From the NCBI RefSeq assembly GCF_002776695.1, contig NZ_LFJC01000003.1, forward strand, positions 1,834,296-1,898,295: a stretch of DNA of 64,000 nucleotides, in the 5' to 3' direction. Positions 1-8,940 of this stretch are shown one piece after another. The number at the start of each line of letters is the position of its first letter. Position 1 is the first letter of the stretch. Below the pieces are notes generated by a model. That model did no database searches, had not been told where the DNA came from, and saw only the letters and a list, made by a program, of their open reading frames with translations. This stretch comes from Bradyrhizobium nitroreducens (GTDB taxonomy: Bacteria > Pseudomonadota > Alphaproteobacteria > Rhizobiales > Xanthobacteraceae). The position numbers and the translations under genes are program-made.

Positions 1-725
1 TTCGGCGACCGGCGCTTGCGCGCTTTGGCTGCGCTCCGGTGCGCCGGTCCGTCCACTGCGGGGCGGCGCTCATAGGCGGCGAGAAAGACGTTGATGCCGT
101 TCTCGATGAGCGCGCGGTGGTGGGCCGGGCTCGGCGTTTTCATGGACAGCGCCCATTTGAGGATCTCCTTGCCTTGGACGAGGCTGAGGAATTGCGTGGC
201 CGCCATGCCGATATCCGGAATGTCGACGAGGCCCTGGGCCTGCGCCGCGCGCAGGAAGGCGGCCACCTCGGCATCGCACCGCTCCGGTCCGCTCGTCATG
301 AAGACTTCGGCCGCGCGGGGATAGCGCGAGGCGCAGGACATAATGAGCCGATGCACGGCAAGTCCGCGCGGGTCGAGAAAGGCCTCGAGGAATTTGGTGC
401 CGATGGCGTGCAGCTCGGTCCTGAGGTCGATCTTGCCGCCGTGATTGCGCCACAGCGTCTTGGGGCCGTAGCGCTTGCATTCCTCGTTGATCAGCGCCAG
501 CAGCAGGTCGTCCTTGTCGTCGAAATGCACGTAGAGGGTGGCCTTCGAGACGCCGGCATCGCGCGCGATCGCGTCCATGCTGGTGGTGTCGAAGCCCTGG
601 TCAAGGAAGAGTGCGCGGGCGCTGTCGAGAATCTGATAGTATTTGGCCCGGGCGCGTTGTTGCTGGATTGTTTCCGTCGAATTCTTGGTCTCTCGCATCT
701 GCGCCTTGTGCACTGTCATCGCCAT
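1..725 (-). CDS. TetR/AcrR family transcriptional regulator (3' end cut by window edge)
   Basis: The minus-strand frame from the ATG at 725 stays open to base 1, so the C-terminus is outside the window. After a short polar leader, residues about 28-75 form a TetR helix-turn-helix: an ALFLDQGFDTTSMDAIA segment, then AGVSKATLYVHFDDKDDLL, the recognition-helix signature. The rest is helical and resembles AefR-type ligand domains (HRLIMSCASRYPRAAEVF). A second ATG lies two codons downstream (719). It is divergent from the RND efflux operon, the usual place for a local repressor, and a perfect palindrome lies between them. Function as efflux repressor is inferred from family and position; the ligand is unknown. 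Confidence 0.88.
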   Translation of the reverse strand, partial: MAMTVHKAQMRETKNSTETIQQQRARAKYYQILDSARALFLDQGFDTTSMDAIARDAGVSKATLYVHFDDKDDLLLALINEECKRYGPKTLWRNHGGKIDLRTELHAIGTKFLEAFLDPRGLAVHRLIMSCASRYPRAAEVFMTSGPERCDAEVAAFLRAAQAQGLVDIPDIGMAATQFLSLVQGKEILKWALSMKTPSPAHHRALIENGINVFLAAYERRPAVDGPAHRSAAKARKRRSP

Positions 726-789
726 TTACCCCGTAGCTCCACGGCTTGACTTTTGGTTCCTGTCTGCAACATACAGCTGATCGGGGAAA

Positions 790-806
790 AACTAAACGGT
801 TTAGTT
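790..806. promoter_or_regulatory. Palindromic operator candidate for the divergent TetR regulator
   Basis: AACTAAAC-G-GTTTAGTT is a perfect inverted repeat with 8-base arms, lying between the tetR start (725) and the efflux operon. Size and symmetry fit TetR-family operators. It is AT-rich against a high-GC background. Binding by the adjacent regulator is inferred. Confidence 0.65.
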
Positions 807-808
807 CT

Positions 809-2398
809 TTGACAGCTCCTCTCTCGGCCGCTCAATCGGGCGCTCCTTCCGCCGCATGCCGCAGATCGGCGCGGATCGTGCCCTGGACCGGCGTCTCGCT
901 CGCGGGGCTTCTGCTCGCCTCCTGCGCGCTCGGTCCGGACTTCGTGTCGCCATCGGGGCCGGCGGTCGATGGCTATTCGCGCGAGCGGCGTCCGTCCGCC
1001 ACCGAGAGCGCGCCGACGCCGGGCGGCAATTCGCAGGGCTTCGAGACCGGCAGGGACATTCCCGGCGCCTGGTGGGCGCTGTTCCGCTCGCGACAGCTCA
1101 ATGCGTTCGTGGAAGAGGCAATCCGCAATCACCCCGACGTCCAGGCAGCGCAATTCGCTTTGCGCTATGCGCGCGAGAACGCGCTGGCGCAGCAGGGCAG
1201 CCTGTTTCCGCAAGTGACCGGGAGCGCCTCGGCCGAGCGCGATCGGGTCAGCACGTCGCAATCTGGACAATGGCCGGCGCAGGCCTCGACCTACACGCTC
1301 TACAACGCATCCGTCAGCGTCTCCTACGCGCTCGACATCTGGGGCGGCACGCGCCGTTCCGTCGAGGCACTTCAGGCCCAGGCCGATTACCAGGGCTTCA
1401 AGCTCGAAGCGACCTATCTGACGCTGACCGCCAATGTGGTGACCGCCGCGATCACGGACGCTTCGCTGCGCGATCAAATCCTCGCGACCGAGGAGATCAT
1501 CAAGGCCGAGACGGACCAGCTCACGCGCATTCAGCGTCAGTTCGACATCGGCGCGATCTCGAAGTCCGACGTGCTGTCGCAGGAGGCGACGCTGGCGCAG
1601 GCCAAGGCGACGCTGGCGCCGCTCCAGAAGCAACTCGCGCAGCAGCGCAACCAGCTGATGGCCTATCTCGGCCGGTTGCCGAGCCAGGACCGCGGTGAGC
1701 ATGTGACGCTCGCCGATCTCAGGCTTCCGGGGCGGCTACCGCTGTCGCTGCCCTCGAGGCTGGTGCGGCAGCGCCCCGACATCCGTCAGGCCGAGGCCAC
1801 CCTGCATCAGGCCACCGCAACCGTCGGCGTCGGCATCGCCAATCTGCTGCCGCAGCTCACGCTGTCCGGCAGCTACGGCTCCACCGCGCCGGAGCGGCTG
1901 TTCTCGCCGGAGACGATCGTGTGGAGCGCGGCGTCCAGCGTCAGCCAGAAGATCTTCGACGGCGGCACGCTGTACCACACCAAGGAAGCCGACGTGGCGG
2001 CCTTCGAGCAGGATCTGGCGCTGTACAAGAGCACGGTCGTCACCGCCTTCCAGAACGTCGCGGATTCCCTGCGCGCCATCCAGTACGACGCGGCGACGCT
2101 GAAGGCGCAGGCCGCCGCCGAAAAGGCGACGGCGGACAGCCTCGCCATGGCGATCGAGCAGTTCAAGACCGGCGCGGTGCCCTACGCCAACATCATCAAC
2201 GCGCAGCAATCCTATCTGAATTCGCGGGTCTCGCGCATCAAGGCGCAGGCGACCCGCTTCACCGACACCGCCGCGCTGTTCCAGTCGCTCGGCGGCGGCT
2301 GGTGGAATCGCGTGGATGAGACGCCGGACGCGCTGCCGCGCGCCAATGCCGGATACTTCGCCGGCACCGACAAGAAGACCGAGGACGCGTTGCGATGA
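809..2398 (+). CDS. NodT-family efflux outer-membrane lipoprotein
   Basis: Outer-membrane channel of a tripartite RND pump. The N-terminus has a hydrophobic signal ending in a lipobox (LAGLLLASC), so the mature protein is lipid-anchored. Two OEP (TolC-type) repeats follow, with typical long helices such as YARENALAQQGSLFPQVTGS and the VSVSYALDIWGGTRR strand. The start is uncertain: the open frame reaches back to a TTG at 746, but the operator palindrome falls inside that extension, so TTG 809 (529 aa) or GTG 878 is more likely. No strong Shine-Dalgarno is visible for any of them. The stop overlaps the next gene's ATG (ATGA), indicating translational coupling. Confidence 0.9.
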   Translation: MTAPLSAAQSGAPSAACRRSARIVPWTGVSLAGLLLASCALGPDFVSPSGPAVDGYSRERRPSATESAPTPGGNSQGFETGRDIPGAWWALFRSRQLNAFVEEAIRNHPDVQAAQFALRYARENALAQQGSLFPQVTGSASAERDRVSTSQSGQWPAQASTYTLYNASVSVSYALDIWGGTRRSVEALQAQADYQGFKLEATYLTLTANVVTAAITDASLRDQILATEEIIKAETDQLTRIQRQFDIGAISKSDVLSQEATLAQAKATLAPLQKQLAQQRNQLMAYLGRLPSQDRGEHVTLADLRLPGRLPLSLPSRLVRQRPDIRQAEATLHQATATVGVGIANLLPQLTLSGSYGSTAPERLFSPETIVWSAASSVSQKIFDGGTLYHTKEADVAAFEQDLALYKSTVVTAFQNVADSLRAIQYDAATLKAQAAAEKATADSLAMAIEQFKTGAVPYANIINAQQSYLNSRVSRIKAQATRFTDTAALFQSLGGGWWNRVDETPDALPRANAGYFAGTDKKTEDALR

Positions 2399-3510
2399 TC
2401 AAGCGGATGACAATCATGCTGTGCGGGATGGCGATCCTGTTCGGCGGCCTGTACGGATTCCAGACCTTCAAGGAGATGATGATCCGCAAGGCGATCGGCG
2501 CGATGGCCAATCCGCCGCAGACCGTCTCCACCGTGGTCGCCGCCAATGCGCCCTGGCAGTCCAGCCTGAGCGCCGTCGGTTCGCTGCGCGCGGTGAACGG
2601 CGCCGACCTCGCGCTCCAGGTCGCCGGCATCGTGCAGAGCATCGACTTCTCCTCCGGCGACAACGTTGCGGCCGGGCAGACCCTGCTGACGCTGGTGGCG
2701 ACCGACGACGCCGCCAAGCTGCGGTCGCTGCAGGCGACGGCCGAGAACTACGCCATCGTGCTCAAGCGCGACGAGGAGCAGATCAAGTTCAACGCGGTGA
2801 GCCAGGCCACAGTCGACAGCGACAAGGCCAATCTGAAGAATGCCCAGGCGCTGGTCGAGCAGCAGAGGGCGCTTTTGGAGCAGAAGACGCTGAAGGCGCC
2901 GTTCGCCGGCAGGCTCGGCATCCGCGCCGTCGATCTCGGCCAGTATCTCTCGGCCGGCACCAGCATCGTGACGCTCCAGAGCCTCGACCCGATCTACGCC
3001 GACTTCTACCTGCCGCAGCAGGCGCTGGCCTCGATCCGCATCGGACAGGACATCTCGGTCGCGGTCGACGCCATCGCCGGCGAGCGCTTCACCGGGCAGA
3101 TCACGGCGATCAACGCCAAGGTCGATTCGACCAGCCGCAACGTCCAGGTGCGGGCCACCCTGCGAAACGGCGAGGCGCGGCTGCTGCCCGGCATGTTCGC
3201 AAAGATCGAGATCGCGATCGGCAAGCCCGAGCAGGTCGTCACAATCCCGCTCACCGCGATCGTCAACAATTCCTACGGCGACCTCGTCTATCTCGTGGAC
3301 GATCTGCGCGACGGTCAGGGCACCGCCCGGCAGATGTTCGTCAAGACGAGATCCCCGAAGGGCGATCAGGTCGCCGTCAACGACGGCGTCAAGCCGGGCG
3401 AGACCGTGGTCATCGCCGGCCAGCTCAAGCTGCGCAACGGCAGCCCGGTCAAGATCGACAATTCGCACGTGCCGCAGACCGAAGCCGCGCCGAATATCGT
3501 CGATCAGTAA
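2395..3510 (+). CDS. RND efflux periplasmic adaptor (membrane fusion protein)
   Basis: 371 aa. One N-terminal transmembrane anchor (about residues 5-22), then the HlyD/AcrA layout: a lipoyl half-motif around SLRAVNGADLALQVAGIV, a coiled-coil hairpin rich in Ala/Gln/Glu (about 95-165), the second lipoyl half (LKAPFAGRLGIRAVDLGQYL), and beta-barrel and membrane-proximal domains. It bridges the inner-membrane pump encoded downstream and the NodT-type channel upstream. Start ATG overlaps the upstream stop by four bases. The substrate cannot be read from sequence. Confidence 0.93.
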   Translation: MIKRMTIMLCGMAILFGGLYGFQTFKEMMIRKAIGAMANPPQTVSTVVAANAPWQSSLSAVGSLRAVNGADLALQVAGIVQSIDFSSGDNVAAGQTLLTLVATDDAAKLRSLQATAENYAIVLKRDEEQIKFNAVSQATVDSDKANLKNAQALVEQQRALLEQKTLKAPFAGRLGIRAVDLGQYLSAGTSIVTLQSLDPIYADFYLPQQALASIRIGQDISVAVDAIAGERFTGQITAINAKVDSTSRNVQVRATLRNGEARLLPGMFAKIEIAIGKPEQVVTIPLTAIVNNSYGDLVYLVDDLRDGQGTARQMFVKTRSPKGDQVAVNDGVKPGETVVIAGQLKLRNGSPVKIDNSHVPQTEAAPNIVDQ

Positions 3511-3558
3511 GGCTTCGCGTCGACGCCGGTTTCTCAAGACAACGAGTACCACGACATC

Positions 3559-6500
3559 ATGCGTTTCACCGATATCTTCATCCGCCGGCCGGTGCTGGCG
3601 CTCGTGGTCAGCGCCCTGATCCTCGTGCTCGGCCTGCGCTCGATGACGACGCTGTCGATCCTGCAATACCCGCGCACGCAGAACGCCATCGTCACGGTGA
3701 GCACCGCCTATGCCGGCGCGGATTCCGACATCATCGCGGGCTTCATTACGACGCCGCTCGAAAACGCCGTCGCCCAGGCGAACGGCATCGACTACATGAC
3801 GTCGAGCAGCGTCACCGGCTCCAGCACCATCACGATCAATCTGCGGCTGAACTACGATTCCGGCAAGGCGATGACGGAGATCAACGCCAAGGTCAACTCG
3901 GTGCTCAACCAGTTTCCGTCGGGCACGCAGCAGCCGACGCTCACACTCAAGGTCGGCCAGACCATCGACGCGATGTATATCGGTTTCGCCAGCGAAGTGC
4001 TGGCGCCGAACCAGATCACCGACTATCTGACGCGCGTGGTGCAGCCGCGGCTCCAAGCCGTCGCCGGCGTGCAGACCGCCGAGCTCCTCGGCGCCAAGAA
4101 GTTCGCGCTCCGCGCCTGGCTCGATCCCGACAAGCTGGCGGCTTACGGTCTCACCGCAAGCGACGTCTCGACGGCGCTCTCGGGCAACGATTACATCTCC
4201 GGCCTCGGCACCACCAAGGGCCGGCTGGTGCAGGTCGACCTGGCGGCCTCGACCAACCTCCATTCGCTGGAGCAGTACCGCAACCTCGTGGTCAAGACGG
4301 TTAACGGCGCCATCATCCGCCTGCGCGACGTCGCAAACGTCACGCTCGGCAACGACGACTACGACAGCGAAACGAAATTCAACGGCAAGACGGCGGTCTA
4401 TGTCGGCATCCAGACGGCGCCCACGGCCAATCTGCTCGACGTCGTCAACGGTGTGAAGGCGGTCCTGCCCGACATCAAGGCGCAGCTTCCGAACGGTCTG
4501 GTCGGCGAGGTGCTCTACGACTCCACCGACTTCGTCAATTCCTCGATCGACGAAGTTGTCCACTCGCTGGTGGAAGCGGTGCTGATCGTGATCGCGGTGG
4601 TGTTCCTGTTCCTGGGCTCGTGGCGATCGGTCCTGATTCCGGTCATCGCGATCCCGCTGTCGCTGATCGGAACATTCGGGCTGATGCTGTTGATGGGCTT
4701 CTCCATCAATCTGCTGACCCTGCTTGCACTCGTGCTCGCCATCGGGCTCGTGGTGGATGATGCCATCATCGTGGTGGAGAGCGTGCACCGGCTCATCGAC
4801 GAAGGTGTCGCGCCGGTCGAGGCCGCGATCCAGTCCGCACGCGCGCTGGCAAGCCCGATCATCGCCATGACCGTGGTTCTGATCGCAGTCTACGTGCCCG
4901 TGGGATTCCAGGGCGGCCTCACCGGCGCGCTCTTCACCGAGTTCGCCTTCACGCTCGCAGGCGCGGTCACGGTATCTGCGGTGATCGCGCTGACGCTGTC
5001 GCCGATGAACTGCGCCTGGCTGTTGCGCAAGACCGAGCGCGATGCGACGACCTGGGAGGCGCGCCTGGTCCGGACCATCGACCACGTGCTGGAGCGGCTC
5101 TCGGGTGCCTATCGCCGTCGGCTGGAGGCCGTCTTTGCGATGAAGCCGGTCGTGGCCGTGTTCGCGCTACTGTTGCTGGCCGGCATTCCCTGGCTCTACG
5201 CGACCTCGACCAGCGAGCTCGCGCCCGACGAGGACCAGGGTGTCGTGCTCTCGCTGACCACCTCGGCGCCCTCAGCGACACTTCAGCAGCGGCAGTTCTA
5301 CAGCCAGCAGATCTACGATCTCGTGGCCAAGCGCCCGGAAACGAAGACCCTCTTCCAGATCGACACGCCCACCCAGGCGATCGGAGGCTGGGTGCTCAAG
5401 CCCTGGGACCAGCGCAGCCTGACCACGAAGACCCTCCAGCCGGATTTCCAGAACCTGCTCAATACCATCGCCGGCACGCGCTCGGTCGCCTTCCAGCCGT
5501 CGCCGCTGCCCGGCAGCAACGGCCTTCCGATCCAGTTCGTGATCGGTACGACCGGCTCGTACGACGAACTCGACCAGGTCTCGCGCAACTTCATGGTGCA
5601 GGCGCTGAAGAGCGGCCAATTCATCTTCCTCGATACCGACCTGAAGATCGACAGGCCCCAGACGCTGGTCTCCTTCGACCGCGACAAGGCCGGTGATCTC
5701 GGCTTGAAGATGAGTGATCTCGGCGGCGCGCTCGCGACCATGCTCGGGGGAAACTACCTCGATTATTTCAGCCTGGACGGCCGCTCCTACAAGGTGATTC
5801 CTCAGGCCAAGCAGAACGATCGGCTGGCGGCAGACCAGCTGCTCGGCTACTACATCAAGGCGAGCGACAATTCGATGGTGCCGCTGTCGACCGTCGCCCA
5901 TCTGGAGAACAGGACCGTTCCGCAGTCGCGCAACCATTTCCAGCAGATCAATGCGGCGACGATCTCCGGAGTTGCGATGCCGACGGTGTCGATGGGCAGC
6001 GCGCTCGCCACGCTCAAGGATCTCGCGAAGACCCTGCCGGCCGGCTACACGGTGGATTTCGGCGGCGCCTCGCGGCAGCTCGAGCAGGAGTCGGGCGGCT
6101 TCGTCACGACGTTCGCGTTTGCCGTCATCATCATCTTCCTGGCGCTCGCCGCGCTGTTCAACAGCTTCCTCGATCCCATCGTCATCCTGGTTTCGGTGCC
6201 GATGTCGCTGGCCGGCGCCCTGATCTTCATCAGCCTCGGCATCGGCGGCGCCAGCCTCAACATCTACACCCAGGTCGGGCTGCTCACCCTGATGGGCCTC
6301 GTCAGCAAGCACGGCATCCTGATGGTCGAGGTGGCCAACGAACTGCGCCTCGAGGGCAAGACGGCGACGGACGCGATCATCGAGGCCGCGGCGATCCGGC
6401 TGCGGCCGATCCTGATGACGACTGCGGCGATGGTGCTCGGCGTCGTTCCGCTGATCACCGCGAGCGGCGCGGGCGCGGTGTCGCGCTACAACATGGGCCT

Positions 6501-6642
6501 CGTGATCGCGACCGGATTGTCGATCGGCACGCTGTTCACGCTGTTCGTGGTGCCGGTCGCCTATGCCCTGATCGCTCGGCCGGCCGCGATGCCGGCCGGG
6601 ACGGCGGAGGCCGCGGCCCAACAGGTTGCTGCGAGCCACTAG
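3559..6642 (+). CDS. RND multidrug efflux permease (HAE-1/AcrB-like)
   Basis: 1027 aa, full length for the AcrB family. Opens with the conserved MRFTDIFIRRPVLALVVSAL first membrane helix. TM4 carries the proton-relay Asp-Asp pair (LAIGLVVDDAIIVVESV), and the second half has the matching PMSLAGALIF and GLVSKHGILMVEVANE segments. Two large periplasmic loops lie between TM1-2 and TM7-8. It is the proton-driven pump of the NodT/MFP/RND system, third gene of the operon, 48 bases after the adaptor. No frameshift seen. Drug efflux is established for the family; the specific substrate is unknown. Confidence 0.96.
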   Translation: MRFTDIFIRRPVLALVVSALILVLGLRSMTTLSILQYPRTQNAIVTVSTAYAGADSDIIAGFITTPLENAVAQANGIDYMTSSSVTGSSTITINLRLNYDSGKAMTEINAKVNSVLNQFPSGTQQPTLTLKVGQTIDAMYIGFASEVLAPNQITDYLTRVVQPRLQAVAGVQTAELLGAKKFALRAWLDPDKLAAYGLTASDVSTALSGNDYISGLGTTKGRLVQVDLAASTNLHSLEQYRNLVVKTVNGAIIRLRDVANVTLGNDDYDSETKFNGKTAVYVGIQTAPTANLLDVVNGVKAVLPDIKAQLPNGLVGEVLYDSTDFVNSSIDEVVHSLVEAVLIVIAVVFLFLGSWRSVLIPVIAIPLSLIGTFGLMLLMGFSINLLTLLALVLAIGLVVDDAIIVVESVHRLIDEGVAPVEAAIQSARALASPIIAMTVVLIAVYVPVGFQGGLTGALFTEFAFTLAGAVTVSAVIALTLSPMNCAWLLRKTERDATTWEARLVRTIDHVLERLSGAYRRRLEAVFAMKPVVAVFALLLLAGIPWLYATSTSELAPDEDQGVVLSLTTSAPSATLQQRQFYSQQIYDLVAKRPETKTLFQIDTPTQAIGGWVLKPWDQRSLTTKTLQPDFQNLLNTIAGTRSVAFQPSPLPGSNGLPIQFVIGTTGSYDELDQVSRNFMVQALKSGQFIFLDTDLKIDRPQTLVSFDRDKAGDLGLKMSDLGGALATMLGGNYLDYFSLDGRSYKVIPQAKQNDRLAADQLLGYYIKASDNSMVPLSTVAHLENRTVPQSRNHFQQINAATISGVAMPTVSMGSALATLKDLAKTLPAGYTVDFGGASRQLEQESGGFVTTFAFAVIIIFLALAALFNSFLDPIVILVSVPMSLAGALIFISLGIGGASLNIYTQVGLLTLMGLVSKHGILMVEVANELRLEGKTATDAIIEAAAIRLRPILMTTAAMVLGVVPLITASGAGAVSRYNMGLVIATGLSIGTLFTLFVVPVAYALIARPAAMPAGTAEAAAQQVAASH

Positions 6643-7034
6643 GCCGGCCATTTGGAGGAACATTCCGCGCGCGAAGCGAAGAACGTTTCTAGCTCTGATC
6701 GTGGGGAACCGGTGGCCTTCGCGGCGCCCGACCTGCGGGCTCCGGGATCGCGCTGCGGCTCGCAGCGCTCGTCACAAGCTCGGGTCTGTCATCGGAGGCG
6801 TGACTTCTAAGCGTCTTCAAAGCCAGAGAGAATTTCTCGGCTAGCATGAGTTGGGTTCGCTGATGCGTTCATCTTGGTTTCGAGAGCAGCGAGATTCGCT
6901 ATCAATTCGATCGCTCGCGAATCTCTGCAGCAATTTAGTTCGCAACGTCGCGACGAATTATGACAGTCGACGATCACGCCGCGCGACGTAACGTGACTAT
7001 TCCTCGCGGGCCGGACAGGCTATATGCTGGCGCT
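6643..7034. other. Intergenic region without a recognisable gene
   Basis: About 390 bases between the RND permease stop and the PHO box. No ORF here looks like a protein; the frames are short and basic. A lone PHO half-site in reverse (ATGACAG, 6960-6966) lies about 70 bases before the full PHO box but has no partner at 11-base spacing. Confidence 0.5.
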
Positions 7035-7052
7035 CTGTCATCGAACTGTCAT
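7035..7052 (+). promoter_or_regulatory. PHO box (PhoB binding site) before the CYTH-CHAD gene
   Basis: CTGTCAT-CGAA-CTGTCAT: two exact 7-base direct repeats with an 11-base period, the canonical PhoB site. An exact 14-base match at this spacing is very unlikely by chance in 64 kb. The second repeat overlaps the ATG at 7051, so if PhoB acts here the real translation start must lie downstream. Confidence 0.8.
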
Positions 7053-8823
7053 GTCTCCGGAAATGCTGAAATCAGACGCTACGCCGGCGCGCAAAGCTGT
7101 GAGCGCGCCGGACGGGATTCCTGTCCCGAAAGACAACAAGAGAACGCAAGTTATCGCGGGCTTCCTCAGGCAGGTTGAACCGGCCGGGCCCGGCGCGGAA
7201 CCTGCGGTCGTCGAGGGCGCTGTGATCGATCAGACGCCATCGCAAGGCACAACGCCCACGCCGCAACCAGCTCCATCGACCGTTGCCGCGCGCCCCGCCG
7301 GCGAGATCGAGCTCAAGCTTCTCGTCGATGCCCATCGCATCGCGGATTTCGACGCCGCGCCCGTCATCGCGGCCAACGCGCGCAACAAGGGCGTGCGCAA
7401 GCATCTCAAGTCCGTCTATTACGACACGCCGGAGCGGGCGCTTCGGCGCAACGGCCTGAGCCTGCGCGTTCGCCAGATTGGTGCGCGCTTCGTGCAGACC
7501 GTGAAGACCGAGGTTGCCGACGATCCGCTGCGCCGTGGCGAGTGGGAGGCGAGCGTGCCGTCGCTTGCGCCCGATCTCGCTCTGGCGATGCCTTTCATTC
7601 CGGAGAAGCTTCGCGGCGCTCTCCAAGCGCATCCGCTCGAAGCCGTCTTCACCGCCGACATCCATCGGCATGCACGGATGATCGACCTGCCGACCGGCGC
7701 GGTTGAAGTCGCATTCGACCAGGGCCAGCTGACGGCCGGCGACCGCTCGCTGCCGGTGAGCGAGATCGAGCTCGAACTCAAGAGCGGCAGCGCGAGCACG
7801 ATCTACGAGGTCGCCTTGCTGCTTGCGGAGCAGGGGGCGGTGAAGCCGTCGATTCGCAGCAAGTCGGCGCGCGGCTTCGACCTTGCCGCCGACCTGCCGC
7901 CGGCGGCGCGACGGCCGCGCAAACTTCGCCTCGATCCGTCGGTGACGCTCGACGAAGCCTTCGCGACGATCCTGCGCTCCTGCTTCCTTCACTTGCTGCA
8001 GTCGCTGCCGGCGGCCGAGGATGGCCGCGATGCGGAAGGCGTGCATCAGCTGCGCGTCTCGCTGCGCCGGCTGCGATCGGCGCTGGATCTGATGCGATCG
8101 GTCGGCGCGCTCAGCAATCTCGACGCGCTGCGCTCGGAAGCCAAATGGCTGGCGCAAGCGCTGTCCGCTGCGCGCGACTGGGATGTGTTCCGGCTGGAGA
8201 CCTTGCCGGCGGTCGCAACGGCCTGTCCTGCGGTCGCAGGCTTCGATGCGCTCGGCCGGGCTGCTGCCAGGCGCCAGTCCGACGCCTATCGCGGGGCGCA
8301 TCATGCGCTCGACGACCGCCGCTGCGCCGTATTCCTGATCGGCCTCGGTCACTGGATCGAGACGCGGGGATGGCGCAACGACGTGGCCGCCGAAGACCTC
8401 GGCCTGCTCGCCGAGCCCGCCATCAATTTCGCGCAGCGCATCCTGTCGGAGCAGCACGCGAAGGTGCTGAGGCGCGGCCGCCGCTTCAAGTCGCTCACCA
8501 TCGAGCAGCTGCACAGGGTCCGGCTCGCGACCAAGCGGCTGCGCTATCTCGGCGAATTCCTGCTGCCGCTGTATGAAGACCGCAAGTCCGCCAGACGCTT
8601 CTCGCGCCGGCTTGCCGGGCTGCAGGAGCAGCTCGGTGCCTTCAACGACATGGCGGTCACGGCCTCATTGCTGGAGGGGCTCGTTGCCGAGCCCGACAGC
8701 GCCATTGCCGCGGCGGCCATTGCCGGCTGGCAGGCGCGCGCATCGGTCGGCGTGCAGCCCGTCCTGCAAGGCAGCTGGCGCGATTTCACCCGCGCGCGTG
8801 TGCCGTGGTCGTCACAGGGCTGA
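7051..8823 (+). CDS. CYTH and CHAD domain-containing protein
   Basis: About 590 aa. After a low-complexity Pro/Ala-rich leader (first ~85 residues), a CYTH/triphosphate-tunnel domain begins with the diagnostic ExExK strand (GEIELKLLVD), with later basic strands and an EIELELK segment. The C-terminal half is a CHAD domain: two helical repeats with conserved His and basic residues (GVHQLRVSLRRLRSAL and QLHRVRLATKRLRYLGEF). CHAD domains bind inorganic polyphosphate; CYTH domains bind or cleave triphosphates. Start is doubtful: ATG 7024, 7051 and 7063 lie in or before the PHO box, so GTG 7099 or GTG 7222 may be used; both keep the domains intact. A phosphate-starvation polyphosphate role is inferred. 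Confidence 0.92.
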   Translation: MSPEMLKSDATPARKAVSAPDGIPVPKDNKRTQVIAGFLRQVEPAGPGAEPAVVEGAVIDQTPSQGTTPTPQPAPSTVAARPAGEIELKLLVDAHRIADFDAAPVIAANARNKGVRKHLKSVYYDTPERALRRNGLSLRVRQIGARFVQTVKTEVADDPLRRGEWEASVPSLAPDLALAMPFIPEKLRGALQAHPLEAVFTADIHRHARMIDLPTGAVEVAFDQGQLTAGDRSLPVSEIELELKSGSASTIYEVALLLAEQGAVKPSIRSKSARGFDLAADLPPAARRPRKLRLDPSVTLDEAFATILRSCFLHLLQSLPAAEDGRDAEGVHQLRVSLRRLRSALDLMRSVGALSNLDALRSEAKWLAQALSAARDWDVFRLETLPAVATACPAVAGFDALGRAAARRQSDAYRGAHHALDDRRCAVFLIGLGHWIETRGWRNDVAAEDLGLLAEPAINFAQRILSEQHAKVLRRGRRFKSLTIEQLHRVRLATKRLRYLGEFLLPLYEDRKSARRFSRRLAGLQEQLGAFNDMAVTASLLEGLVAEPDSAIAAAAIAGWQARASVGVQPVLQGSWRDFTRARVPWSSQG

Positions 8824-8833
8824 GCACAGCCCT

Positions 8834-8873
8834 CAAAAAAGTTGCGGCCAGGCTTTGGGGGAAGCCTGGCCGC
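8834..8873 (-). terminator. Intrinsic terminator of the BTLCP protease gene
   Basis: A perfect 12-bp stem (GCGGCCAGGCTT / AAGCCTGGCCGC, 8844-8855 with 8862-8873) is followed on the minus strand by a run of six T. It serves the minus-strand gene ending at 8941. The plus strand has no T-run after the stem. Confidence 0.8.
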
Positions 8874-8940
8874 GCGCGAACCGGTCTGGGACGGGGAGGG
8901 GTGGGGATGTGACCGGGTCGCGTAACCTGTTGTCTCGTTT

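Noticed and set aside
39..749. 236-aa plus-strand frame at the left end
   Set aside because: Antisense to the TetR gene, whose HTH is clear on the minus strand.
2212..5085. 957-aa open frame on the minus strand across the RND genes
   Set aside because: It is a high-GC antisense shadow: low-complexity Arg/Asp/His-rich sequence, no domain, and the plus strand holds well-conserved adaptor and permease genes.
6626..6844. 72-aa basic frame after the RND permease
   Set aside because: Begins inside the permease gene, Arg-rich shadow composition, no ribosome site.
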